This document shows, piece by piece, positions 8,447 through 16,122 of a stretch of 43,868 nucleotides of DNA (the stretch's first letter is position 1; each line of letters begins with the position of its first letter). The position numbers were made by a program, and so were the translations under genes. A model generated the notes under the pieces. It did no database searches and was not told where the DNA came from. It saw nothing but the letters and a program-made list of their open reading frames with translations. Origin of the DNA: Acidobacteriota bacterium (lineage in GTDB: Bacteria; Acidobacteriota; Vicinamibacteria; Marinacidobacterales; Marinacidobacteraceae); the NCBI GenBank assembly GCA_022826825.1, contig JAJDUD010000075.1, forward strand, positions 1 to 43,868, written 5' to 3'.

Positions 8447-8628
8447 GGTCGGCGCGGATTCTACGGACCTCGCCGGCGGGGCGCCGGGAAGGGTGGGGAG
8501 CGCCGCCCCGGCCGGGGCCGGCAGGGGCTATCCTTCGCGCCTTCCCGGGACCGTGCCGCGCCCCTCCCGGAACCCCGTTTTCGGCGGGGACTCCGGGCGC
8601 GGAAACGCCCGGCGCCCCCTCTTCTCCG

Positions 8629-9366
8629 ATGTTTCGACGAGCGCTCCCTCCTGCCGTCCGGCTGCCCTTCCTGATCACCGGACTGGTCCTCGGGTTCGCC
8701 GGCTGCGGCGAACCCGAAGTGCGGGAGCAGCTCGCGCGAGCGCCGGAGACGGCCCCGCCGCCGGCCGTTCCCGTGGAGGACGACCCGCGTCCGGCGCTCG
8801 TCGCCTTCGGGGACAGCCTCACCGCCGGCTACGGCATAGACCTCGACGAGGCCTGGCCGGCGCGGCTGCAGGAACGTCTCGATGCCGAGGGGTTCGAGTA
8901 CCGCGTCGTGAACGCCGGGGTGTCCGGGGAGACCACCTCGGGCGGGCTGCGGCGCCTCCCCTTCGTGCTCGACCGGAACCCGTCCGCCGAGCTGGTGGTC
9001 ATCGCGCTGGGCGGGAACGACGGGCTGCGCGGCGTCCCGGTGGACGTGATGATGGACAACCTCGGGGCCATGATCCGGGAGGCGGAAGGACGCGGCCTCA
9101 AGGTGCTGCTCGCCGGGGTCCCCGCGCCCCCCGAACTCGGCCAGGACTACGAGGACGGGTTCGCCGAGACGTTCCGGGACGTGGCCGGCGCCGCCGGTGT
9201 CCCGCTGCTGCCGAGTCTGCTCGAGGGCGTGGCGGGCGTCGCCGAGCTGAACCAGCGCGACGGGATCCATCCCACCGCCGAGGGGGCGCTCCGGCTGGCC
9301 GACAACGCCTTCGCCGCCTTGCAACCCCTGCTGACGGAACCTCCGGCGGCGACTGCCGTTCCCTGA
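8629..9366 (+). CDS. tesA: SGNH-hydrolase lipoprotein (TesA/arylesterase-like)
   Basis: A 245-residue SGNH hydrolase. It begins with a hydrophobic signal ending in a lipobox (GFAGC, lipid cysteine C26) and a proline-rich linker, so it is probably anchored in the periplasm. The four blocks are GDSLTAGYG (nucleophile S63), NAGVSG (G97), GGND (N130) and DGIHP (D211, H214). TesA-family enzymes cleave acyl esters and thioesters. Two ABC transporter genes of the YbbA/YbbP type follow, the same company that tesA keeps in E. coli, though there it is divergent. The lipoprotein anchor is a difference from E. coli TesA, which is soluble. Confidence 0.92.
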   Translation: MFRRALPPAVRLPFLITGLVLGFAGCGEPEVREQLARAPETAPPPAVPVEDDPRPALVAFGDSLTAGYGIDLDEAWPARLQERLDAEGFEYRVVNAGVSGETTSGGLRRLPFVLDRNPSAELVVIALGGNDGLRGVPVDVMMDNLGAMIREAEGRGLKVLLAGVPAPPELGQDYEDGFAETFRDVAGAAGVPLLPSLLEGVAGVAELNQRDGIHPTAEGALRLADNAFAALQPLLTEPPAATAVP

Positions 9367-9424
9367 AAGAGCACTCCACTGTCCATCCGCGAGTGACCAG
9401 GAGAAAGGACTCGAACCCGTCGTG

Positions 9425-10132
9425 ATGATCCAGGCGACCGGCCTCGAGAAGACCGTCCGGAGCGGCGACCGCGACCTCACCATCCTCAGCGGACTCGACC
9501 TGTCGGTCCCCGCTGGCGAGATCGTCTGTGTCCGGGGACCTTCCGGGTGCGGAAAGTCCACCCTGCTCGGGCTGCTCGCCGGGCTCGACCACCCGACCGC
9601 GGGCAGCGTGGAAGTGGCCGGCACCGACCTCACCGGGCTCGACGAGGAGAGCCTCGCGCAGTTCCGGTCGAAGAACATCGGCTTCGTCTTCCAGTCCTTC
9701 CACCTGCTGCCCAATCTGACGGCGCTCGAGAACGTGGCGGTGCCGCTCGAGATCGCGGGCGCCGTCCATGCCGTCGAGCGGGCGCGCGAACTCCTCGATT
9801 CCTTCGGGATCGGCGAACGGGCCCACCACCTGCCGTCCCAGATGTCCGGCGGCGAGCAGCAGCGGGTGGCCATCGCGCGGGCGGTCTCGAACGAGCCGCG
9901 GGTGGTGTTCGCCGACGAGCCCACCGGCAACCTCGACGAGGACACCGGGGGCCGGATCGCGGAGCTGCTGGTCGGAGTCCGCGACCGCACCGGGGCCACC
10001 GTGCTCGTCGCGACCCACGACACGGAACTCGCGGCCCGCGCCGACCGACGGCTGCTGCTCCGCGGCGGACGGCTCCACGACGACGCGCCCGCGCCGGCAC
10101 CCGCTCCCGAGCCGGCGCTGGCCGGCGTCTGA
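9425..10132 (+). CDS. ABC transporter ATP-binding protein (YbbA/LolD-like)
   Basis: About 235 residues of the MacB/LolD/YbbA class of ATPases. Walker A is GPSGCGKST, the Q-loop is FVFQSFHLLPNLTALENV, the signature is MSGGEQQRVAIARA, Walker B is VVFADEPTGNLD, and the switch histidine is in ATHDTE. The start is either the ATG at 9425 or the GTG just before it (9422); an AGGAGAAAGG lies about 15 bases upstream. The permease gene follows 12 bases after the stop. Together with TesA this suggests an envelope lipid or lipoprotein-handling exporter, which is inference from the E. coli gene order. Confidence 0.93.
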   Translation: MIQATGLEKTVRSGDRDLTILSGLDLSVPAGEIVCVRGPSGCGKSTLLGLLAGLDHPTAGSVEVAGTDLTGLDEESLAQFRSKNIGFVFQSFHLLPNLTALENVAVPLEIAGAVHAVERARELLDSFGIGERAHHLPSQMSGGEQQRVAIARAVSNEPRVVFADEPTGNLDEDTGGRIAELLVGVRDRTGATVLVATHDTELAARADRRLLLRGGRLHDDAPAPAPAPEPALAGV

Positions 10133-10144
10133 GGGGGACACCCC

Positions 10145-12676
10145 GTGCGGTTTGCGGTCCGGATGGCGCTGCGGGAACTCCGTTCCTCCGCCCGCCGGCT
10201 CGCGCTCTTCTTCGTCGCGGTCGGCATCGGGGTGGCGGCGATCGTGGTGCTCCGTTCGGCGGCGGACAGCCTGCAGTCGGCGCTGACCAGCGAGTCGCGC
10301 TTCCTGCTCGCCGCCGACGTGAAGGTCTCCACCGGGGAGGGCTTCACCGACGAAACGGAGGTCCTCTTCGACGACGTGGCCTCCGGCCACCCGCTCACCG
10401 GGGTGTCGCGTTCGGCGCAGATCGCGACGCTCGCGCGCTCGGCCGACGACCCGCTCCGGGGCGCCATGGTCGAACTGAAGGGGGTGGACGGCGCCTTCCC
10501 GCTCTACGGCGACCTGGAAACGGACGGGGCGCCCTTCGGGCCGGAGTTGCTTGCCGGCCGGGGAGCGCTGGTCCGGCCGGAAGTCCGGGTCCGGCTGGGC
10601 CTCGAGGTCGGGGACCCGATCATCCTCGGCGGCGAGCCCTTCGAGGTGCGCGGCGACCTCCTCAAGGAGCCGGGGGCGGGGATCGACTTCTTCCGGCGCG
10701 GGCCGCGGGTGCTGGTGGCGCTCTCCGACCTCCAGGCGACCGGGCTGCTCGACGTCCCGGAGCGCGCCCGCTGGGAGGTCCTGTTCGCGGTGGCGAACGA
10801 GGAGGCGGTCGGCGGACTCGCGGCCGGCCTCCGGGCGGCGCTCGAGGACCAGCCCGTCCGGGTGCGGACGTTCCGGCAGACGGGAGATCGCCTCGCCCGG
10901 CGCATCCGGCGCGGCGAGGACTACCTCAGCCTCGCGGGCTTCGTGATCCTGCTGCTCGGCGGCATCGGGGTCTTCAGCGTGGCGCGGGCCTTCACCCGGC
11001 AGAGCCTGCCGTCGGCGGCCATCGAGCGCTGTCTCGGGGTGCCTTCGCGCACCATCCTGCTGATCGCGCTCCTGCAGATGGCGGTGCTCGCGGGGCTCGC
11101 GAGCGCCTTCGGCATCGCCGCCGGAGCGGCGGCGCTCCAACTGTTCATCCCGGAGGTGGAGGTGGGAGGCCTGCAGGTCGCGGCGCGGCTCACCCCCGCG
11201 GCGGCGGTGCAGGGCGCGCTCACCGGCGGGCTGGTCTCGTTGTTGTCGGCCGTCTTCCCGCTGCTGCCCCTCCGCCGGGTCCGTCCGCTCGGTCTCCTGC
11301 GGAGCGGGGACATGCTGGACGAGCGGGGCTCCCCGGCCACGCGGCGGCTCGAGGGAGCGGTGGCGGCGGGGGCGGTGCTCGTGTTCTTCGGGTTCGCGGG
11401 CTGGCAGTCGGGATCCCTGCGGATCACCCTCGCGGTCACCGGCGGGTTCGTGCTGGTGGCGGTCCTGCTCTGGATCCTGGGCGGCCTGATCCTCCGCGGC
11501 CTGACGCCGCTCGCCGCCGCCCGCACCTTCGCGGTGCGCCACGCGGTCCGCACCGTGCTCCGGGGCGCGCGCCAGATCCGGGTGGTGCTCGTCGCGCTCG
11601 GGGTGGGGGTGTTCCTGGTGCTCGCCACGGTGGGCATCGAGCGCAACGTCCAGCGCGAGTTCACCTTCCAGGAGAGCAGCGACGATCCCGATCTCTTCTT
11701 CCTGGACATCCAGGCCGACCAGGTGGACGGGGTCCGTGCGAACGCCGCGGCGCGGGGGTTCCCGGACATGAACCTGATCCCGGTGCTCCAGACCCGGATC
11801 CACGGGATCTTCGGCCGCGACGTGCATCTCGAGGACCGGGCCGCGGTGCGGCGCGCCGGGGGGCTGACGCGCGAATACACGGTCAGTTCGCGCGGCTGGC
11901 TCGAAGACAACGAGATCGTCACCGAGGGCGAGTTCTGGGGCGAACGGCCCGCCGAGGGCGCCGAGGTGTCCATCGAGAACTGGGTGCAGGAGGACCGGGG
12001 CGTCCAGCTCGGGGACACGATGCGCTTCGAGATCATGGGCGAGACGCTCGACGCGCGGGTCACCTCGATCCGCGACGTGGAGTGGCGGAACGCCCGGAAC
12101 GGCGGCTTCACCTTCCTCTTACACCCCGACAGCGTGGCGCACTTCCCGATGTCCTACGCGGGTTTCGTCCGGGGGCCGGACGACGTGGTCGAGCGGGCCC
12201 GGTTTCAGGGCGCGGTGGTGGGCGAGTTCCCGAACGTCTCGGTGGTGGACCTCCGCGACGTGCTGGACACCATGCAGCAGGTGGCGGACAGCGTGGCGCT
12301 CGCGATCCGCATCGTGGGCCTGATCGCGCTGGTCGGCGGCCTGCTGATCCTGATCGGCACGGTGGCGGTCCACATCGGGGCGCGCCGCCGCGAGACCGCG
12401 GTGCTCCGCGTGTTCGGCGCGGGCCGCAACCGGGTGGTGGCGATCACCCTGCTCGAGCACGGCGTCATCGGCGCGGTGGCCGGCGCCGCCGCGGCGATCG
12501 GCGCCTCGGCCACCGCGTTCTTCGTGGTGCGGGAGATCATGCAGCTTCCCTTCGAGGCCGATCCGTCCCTGATCCTGTTCGCGATCGCGCTCCCGGCGCT
12601 CGGCGCCGCCGGCGTGGGGGCGCTCGCGGCCGTGGACATCCTGCGGAGGAAACCGCTCGGCGTGCTGGCGGATTAG
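10145..12676 (+). CDS. ABC transporter permease, FtsX/YbbP-like
   Basis: An 843-residue FtsX-family permease, close in length to E. coli YbbP (804). One N-terminal membrane helix (about 19-38) is followed by a large periplasmic domain, then a helix block around 260-400 with LGVPSRTILLIALLQM, a second block near 420-500, another periplasmic domain, and a C-terminal helix block (about 720-840) with ETAVLRVFGAGRNRVVAITLLEHG. This duplicated arrangement is typical of YbbP rather than LolC/E. It begins at GTG 10145 and forms an operon with the ATPase. A REP-like hairpin begins at the base after the stop. Confidence 0.92.
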   Translation: MRFAVRMALRELRSSARRLALFFVAVGIGVAAIVVLRSAADSLQSALTSESRFLLAADVKVSTGEGFTDETEVLFDDVASGHPLTGVSRSAQIATLARSADDPLRGAMVELKGVDGAFPLYGDLETDGAPFGPELLAGRGALVRPEVRVRLGLEVGDPIILGGEPFEVRGDLLKEPGAGIDFFRRGPRVLVALSDLQATGLLDVPERARWEVLFAVANEEAVGGLAAGLRAALEDQPVRVRTFRQTGDRLARRIRRGEDYLSLAGFVILLLGGIGVFSVARAFTRQSLPSAAIERCLGVPSRTILLIALLQMAVLAGLASAFGIAAGAAALQLFIPEVEVGGLQVAARLTPAAAVQGALTGGLVSLLSAVFPLLPLRRVRPLGLLRSGDMLDERGSPATRRLEGAVAAGAVLVFFGFAGWQSGSLRITLAVTGGFVLVAVLLWILGGLILRGLTPLAAARTFAVRHAVRTVLRGARQIRVVLVALGVGVFLVLATVGIERNVQREFTFQESSDDPDLFFLDIQADQVDGVRANAAARGFPDMNLIPVLQTRIHGIFGRDVHLEDRAAVRRAGGLTREYTVSSRGWLEDNEIVTEGEFWGERPAEGAEVSIENWVQEDRGVQLGDTMRFEIMGETLDARVTSIRDVEWRNARNGGFTFLLHPDSVAHFPMSYAGFVRGPDDVVERARFQGAVVGEFPNVSVVDLRDVLDTMQQVADSVALAIRIVGLIALVGGLLILIGTVAVHIGARRRETAVLRVFGAGRNRVVAITLLEHGVIGAVAGAAAAIGASATAFFVVREIMQLPFEADPSLILFAIALPALGAAGVGALAAVDILRRKPLGVLAD

Positions 12677-12705
12677 GGAGCGCCGGCCTTCGGCCGGCAT
12701 CGGCT
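12677..12705 (+). repeat. REP-like hairpin element, possible terminator
   Basis: GGAGCGCC followed by a perfect hairpin, GCCGGCC (12682-12688), loop TTC, GGCCGGC (12692-12698). It immediately follows the permease stop and could end that transcript, though there is no T-run. Confidence 0.6.
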
Positions 12706-12806
12706 TGGCCCCTCTCAGGCGGCTGCCAGGACCAGGCGTTACCTGCCCGGACGTGGTGAGGCCGTTGGCTGGTCCGATCCTTGCGCCGCCGATGGAGTAG
12801 GTGGCG

Positions 12807-13307
12807 ATGACCCTTGGGCGAGCGGAAGCCCGGTTCCAGCGAGTGCTCCGGACCGTGTTCCCGCTTGCAGTAGCGGTGTTCCTGGCGGGATGCGCCTCGT
12901 CACCCGGGACGGATCCCGCGATCGCTTCCGGTTCACGGCGCACGTCCGGTCAGGCCGCCGGCAGCGCGACTGTGCAGTACCCGGACGGGAGCGTTGCTCA
13001 GGGTCCGGTGGTGGCCGGGAAACGCCACGGCTACTGGACCGAGAGGTTCGCGGATGGGAGCGTCCAGGAGGGTCCGTACGTCCACGACCGGCGGCACGGC
13101 CGCTGGTTCCTCAGGTACCCGGACGGGAGGGTTCAGGAAGGCCCGTTCGTGACGGGCAGGCGGCATGGCGAATGGACCCTGACGTCCTCGCGGGGAGTTC
13201 TCTTCCACGGCCCCTACGTGGAGGACCGGCAGCACGGGCTGTGGACGGTGATCTTCCCGAACGGCACCCTGGACCACGTGCTGTTCGTGAACGGCGCGCG
13301 GCGTTAG
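12807..13307 (+). CDS. MORN-like repeat lipoprotein
   Basis: A 166-residue predicted lipoprotein. A hydrophobic signal (VFPLAVAVFLAGC) gives a lipid cysteine at C29. After a short linker come four or five MORN-like repeats of the form YPDGSVxEGPYVxxRRHGxW. Such repeats build a small beta-sheet stack and are usually binding modules; the ligand is unknown. The ATG at 12807 is preceded by GGAG 9 bases upstream, which I prefer over the GTG at 12801. It stands alone between the ABC operon and a convergent toxin-antitoxin pair. Confidence 0.8.
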   Translation: MTLGRAEARFQRVLRTVFPLAVAVFLAGCASSPGTDPAIASGSRRTSGQAAGSATVQYPDGSVAQGPVVAGKRHGYWTERFADGSVQEGPYVHDRRHGRWFLRYPDGRVQEGPFVTGRRHGEWTLTSSRGVLFHGPYVEDRQHGLWTVIFPNGTLDHVLFVNGARR

Positions 13308-13322
13308 CAGCAGGCCGCCGGG

Positions 13323-13703
13323 TCAGACCTGGAAGCCGAGTTCGGCCGCCACGGCCCGCTGCCGCTGATCGAGCGTGATGAACGCCATCTCGCGCGGATC
13401 CGGAGTGGCCGACAGAGCCGTGGCCAAATGCCAGAGGTCGGCCCCGCGGAGATATCCGGCCTGCAGAATCGTTTCCATCTCGGATTCGAGTGGTCGGTCC
13501 GGAAAGATCCAATCAATCCTGGCCAGTTGCGTGGGATCCAGGGCGAGTTGCTCTCTTGCACATGCGGACCGAACCTCGGCTTCCAGCAGGTTCGACGAGT
13601 ACAGACGCTTTTGCGAGCGGAAGCGATTCGCGACCGCTGGCGCCTCCATCTCCCCAAACATGACCGCGACGAGAGCCGACGAGTCCACGTAGGCGACGCT
13701 CAC
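13323..13703 (-). CDS. vapC: PIN-domain toxin (VapC-like)
   Basis: A 126-residue PIN-domain ribonuclease. The acidic metal-binding residues are in place: D7 (AYVDSSALV), E41/E43 (LLEAEVRSA), D89 (GADLWHLATAL) and D112 (ITLDQRQ). VapC-type toxins cut tRNA or rRNA when freed from the antitoxin. The start is 3 bases downstream of the stop of the upstream antitoxin gene, the normal type II toxin-antitoxin order. The gene is slightly less GC-rich than its neighbours, which fits horizontal acquisition. The precise RNA target cannot be read from the sequence. Confidence 0.9.
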   Translation of the reverse strand: MSVAYVDSSALVAVMFGEMEAPAVANRFRSQKRLYSSNLLEAEVRSACAREQLALDPTQLARIDWIFPDRPLESEMETILQAGYLRGADLWHLATALSATPDPREMAFITLDQRQRAVAAELGFQV

Positions 13704-13706
13704 CGA

Positions 13707-13979
13707 CTAATCCCGCTCATCGAGAAACCGTTGCAACGCTCCCGGCCGGTGAGCGATCGGTTCGATCGGCGCATTGGGGTCCTTGGCGGGCACGATGACT
13801 CCCCGGCGCTCCAGTTCCGCGAGGTGCTCTTCGAGCGTCTTCTTCTTCGCCTCGATGGGGCGGATCTCGGCTACCGGTTTGCCGTGGTAGGAGATGTGCA
13901 CGGTGCGTCCCTCGCGGACCATTCGGATGACCTCCGAGAAGCGGGCCTTGGCCTCGTATGTGGAAAAGGTCAGGTTCAT
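13707..13979 (-). CDS. Type II antitoxin, Phd/YefM-like
   Basis: A 90-residue antitoxin. The N-terminus (FSTYEAKARFSEVIRMVREGRTVHISYHGKPVAEIRP) is the Phd/YefM DNA-binding fold, and the C-terminal half (KTLEEHLAELERRGVIVP...) is the charged segment that would wrap the toxin. I use the ATG at 13979; a TTG two codons earlier is also possible. It directly precedes the VapC-like gene, and such proteins usually repress their own promoter, which fits the imperfect inverted repeat just upstream. Confidence 0.88.
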   Translation of the reverse strand: MNLTFSTYEAKARFSEVIRMVREGRTVHISYHGKPVAEIRPIEAKKKTLEEHLAELERRGVIVPAKDPNAPIEPIAHRPGALQRFLDERD

Positions 13980-13992
13980 TGTCAAGATTGGA

Positions 13993-14010
13993 CTAGTCAG
14001 ACCAGTCTAG
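13993..14010. promoter_or_regulatory. Candidate operator of the toxin-antitoxin pair
   Basis: An 18-base imperfect palindrome with CTAG at both ends (13993-13996 and 14007-14010), 13 bases upstream of the antitoxin start. The overlapping GACTAGTC (13991-13998) is itself a perfect 8-bp palindrome. Phd-type antitoxins bind such sites to repress themselves; binding here is inference. Confidence 0.35.
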
Positions 14011-14053
14011 CATCGTTCGCGGCGCGGCGGCGAACGGGCGGGTCGGGCCTGCC

Positions 14054-14557
14054 TCAGGTCTCCGCGCCGGATGCCAGGCTCTCGAGCCACGCTTCCGGGA
14101 TCCGCACCGCGACCACCTCGCCCTCCGCGGTGACCACCCCGTCCGCCTCCACCCGCACCGCGACCCGCACCTTCCGGTCGGTGACCTCGGTCGCCCGCGC
14201 CCGCAGCACGAGTTCCACCCCCAGCGGCGTCGGCTTGCGGTAGCTCACCTTCAGCGACCCCGTCACGAAGCGCAGCGGCGGGTCGCTGTCCATCGGCCGC
14301 CCGGCCGCGCGGTAGGCCTCCCAGGCCGCCGTGCCCGTGCCGTGGCAGTCGATGAGCGACGCGATCAGCCCGCCGTACACCGCCCCCGGGACCGCGGTGT
14401 GGAACGGTTCCGGGGTGAAGCGGCAAACCGCCTCGTCATCTTCGGCGAGGCTCCGGATCCGGTAGCCGTCCGGGTTGCGCGCGCCGCATCCGTAGCAGTG
14501 CTGGGTCGCTGCCGGGTAGTAGTCCTGAAACGCCTTCCGTCCGTCGTCCACGCTCAT
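14054..14557 (-). CDS. PaaI-family hotdog thioesterase
   Basis: A 167-residue single hotdog-domain protein. CYGCGARNPDGYRIR near the N-terminus and FHTAVPGAVYGGLIASLIDCHGTGTAAWEAY match the PaaI/YiiD-like acyl-CoA thioesterase pattern (HxxxPGxxxGGxxxxxxD). It likely hydrolyses acyl-CoA esters; substrate unknown. ATG at 14557 overlaps the stop of the DUF423 gene (ATGA), so the two are translationally coupled. An open frame extends upstream to 14641, but it is the shadow of DUF423. Confidence 0.87.
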   Translation of the reverse strand: MSVDDGRKAFQDYYPAATQHCYGCGARNPDGYRIRSLAEDDEAVCRFTPEPFHTAVPGAVYGGLIASLIDCHGTGTAAWEAYRAAGRPMDSDPPLRFVTGSLKVSYRKPTPLGVELVLRARATEVTDRKVRVAVRVEADGVVTAEGEVVAVRIPEAWLESLASGAET

Positions 14558-14919
14558 AGCTGGCGGACGACGGCGACGAAGAGACAGCCCCAGGCGGCGA
14601 TGAGGCAGAGTCCCCCGAGCGGGGTCACCGGACCGAGCCACGACGGTCCGCCGAGCGCCAGCCAGTAGAGGCTCCCGGAAAACAGGACGATCCCGGCGGC
14701 CATCAGCGCCCCGGCCAGCGAGGCGGGGGAACCGAGGTCCCGCGCCACCAGCGCCCCGACCGCCAGCAACCCCAGCCCGTGGATCAGGTGGTAGCGGACC
14801 GCGGTCTCGAAGGTCTGGAGCGACCGGGCGTCAAGCTGGGACGCCAGGCCGTGGGCGCCGAAGGCGCCGGCGACCACGCCCAGCATCAAGGCGGCGGCGC
14901 CGACCGCTGCCCAGAGCAT
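14554..14919 (-). CDS. DUF423 family inner-membrane protein
   Basis: A 121-residue membrane protein with four predicted helices. The signature stretches are VAGAFGAHGL, YHLIHGLGLLAVG, AGIVLFSGSLYWLAL and TPLGGLCLIAAWGCL, typical of DUF423/YgdD proteins of unknown function. It starts 12 bases after the msrP stop and overlaps the thioesterase gene, so the three form one operon. Confidence 0.92.
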   Translation of the reverse strand: MLWAAVGAAALMLGVVAGAFGAHGLASQLDARSLQTFETAVRYHLIHGLGLLAVGALVARDLGSPASLAGALMAAGIVLFSGSLYWLALGGPSWLGPVTPLGGLCLIAAWGCLFVAVVRQL

Positions 14920-14931
14920 CGGAAGCCGCGG

Positions 14932-15972
14932 TCAGCGCGCCGTCTGCCCCATCCGGAGCGGCTGCTGCGGGGTCATCGGCTCGTCGGGATAGAGCGACGC
15001 CACCTGGTCCGCGTAGCCGTTGAAGAGCGGGGTGGGGAAGTTGGCCCGGTTGTCCAGCCAGTAGGACTCCGCCTGGCTCCAGCGGGGATGCGGGATGTTC
15101 GGGTTGATGTTCGAGAGGAACCCGTACTCGTGCTGCTGCATCTCCCAGAAGAAGGGCGGCTGCCGCCGGGTCAGCTCGATCTTCACCACCGCCTTGGCGC
15201 CCTTGTAGCCGTACTTCCAGGGGATCGCCATCCGGATCGGCGCGCCGTGCTGGCGGACCAGCGGATCGCCGTAGATGCCGGTGACCACGAACGCCAGCGG
15301 GTTCATGGCCTCGTCCATCCGGAGCGCCTCGTGGTAGGGCCACGGGTACCAGTTGCTGGACGCGAGGCCCGGCATCTCCTCCGGCCGGTTCAGGGAGGTG
15401 AACGCCACGAAGCGGGCGCCCGAGTTCGGCTCCACCGCGTCCAGGAGGGCCGACAGCGGGAACCCGGTCCAGGGCACGTTCATCGCCCAGCGCTCCACGC
15501 AGCGGAAGTGGTAGATCCGCTCCTCGTGCTCGAACCCGAGGAGGTCGTCGAGATCGAAGGTGCGCGGCTTGTTGCACTCGCCGGTCACCTCGACGGCCCA
15601 GGGAAGCGGCTTGTAGTCGCCGGCGAGCTTCCAGACCGCGCCACCGCGGCCGGCCAGGAACTCGTAGAAGTTGTTGTGCGAACCCGCGACCTCGCGCGCC
15701 GTCAGCTCCTTGCGCTCGATCATCTCGGGAATCCGATAGGACTCGTTCTTCTTTGCCGGGAACACATCGGGCCGCGAATACGGGATGTCCAGCATCTCCG
15801 CGCCTTCGGCTTCGCTGCCGCAGGCGAGGGCGTAGGGCCCGACGAGCGCGGCGCTCCCCAGCGCCTTCACGAGGGCCCGGCGGTTGAAGAAGACCTTGGG
15901 GTCGGTGACCGAGCCGCCAACGGGGCTCTTTTCGTATCGAATCCGTTTCGAGGTCTTGACGAGATGGCTCAT
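14932..15972 (-). CDS. msrP: Protein-methionine-sulfoxide reductase, molybdopterin subunit (MsrP/YedY)
   Basis: A 346-residue periplasmic molybdoenzyme that repairs oxidised methionines in envelope proteins. The N-terminus has a Tat signal (R31-R32 in NRRALVKALGSAALVGPYALA). The pterin-molybdenum ligand is C158 in YHFRCVERWAMNVPW. Other family blocks are HNNFYEFLAGRGG, SSNWYPWPYHEALRMDEA and GAPIRMAIPWKYGYKGAK. The ATG at 15972 is chosen because homology starts there; an open frame runs up to 16035. The usual haem membrane partner msrQ is not adjacent; a DUF423 membrane protein follows instead. It is divergent from the PGI-like gene. Confidence 0.95.
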   Translation of the reverse strand: MSHLVKTSKRIRYEKSPVGGSVTDPKVFFNRRALVKALGSAALVGPYALACGSEAEGAEMLDIPYSRPDVFPAKKNESYRIPEMIERKELTAREVAGSHNNFYEFLAGRGGAVWKLAGDYKPLPWAVEVTGECNKPRTFDLDDLLGFEHEERIYHFRCVERWAMNVPWTGFPLSALLDAVEPNSGARFVAFTSLNRPEEMPGLASSNWYPWPYHEALRMDEAMNPLAFVVTGIYGDPLVRQHGAPIRMAIPWKYGYKGAKAVVKIELTRRQPPFFWEMQQHEYGFLSNINPNIPHPRWSQAESYWLDNRANFPTPLFNGYADQVASLYPDEPMTPQQPLRMGQTAR

Positions 15973-16122
15973 TGGTACGCTCCGCGGGCTCCCGGCCGAC
16001 GCGCGGGAGCCGGTTCCCCAATGGTAGCCCGCCACTGGCCGCCGCTGCGGCCGGCCGCGTTGCCCGGCGTTCCGAATCCCGAGACCGACCGGCGCCTACC
16101 CCTTCCCAAGCCGCAGCCCGAC

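Noticed and set aside
9098..11827. A 909-codon open frame on the minus strand across the ABC transporter genes
   Set aside because: It mirrors two clearly real plus-strand genes and its translation is histidine/arginine/glutamate-rich without any family motif, typical of antisense frames in GC-rich DNA.
9547..12759. A 1070-codon plus-strand open frame
   Set aside because: It runs out of frame through the ATPase and permease genes and is arginine/glycine/alanine/proline-rich throughout; it is a shadow.
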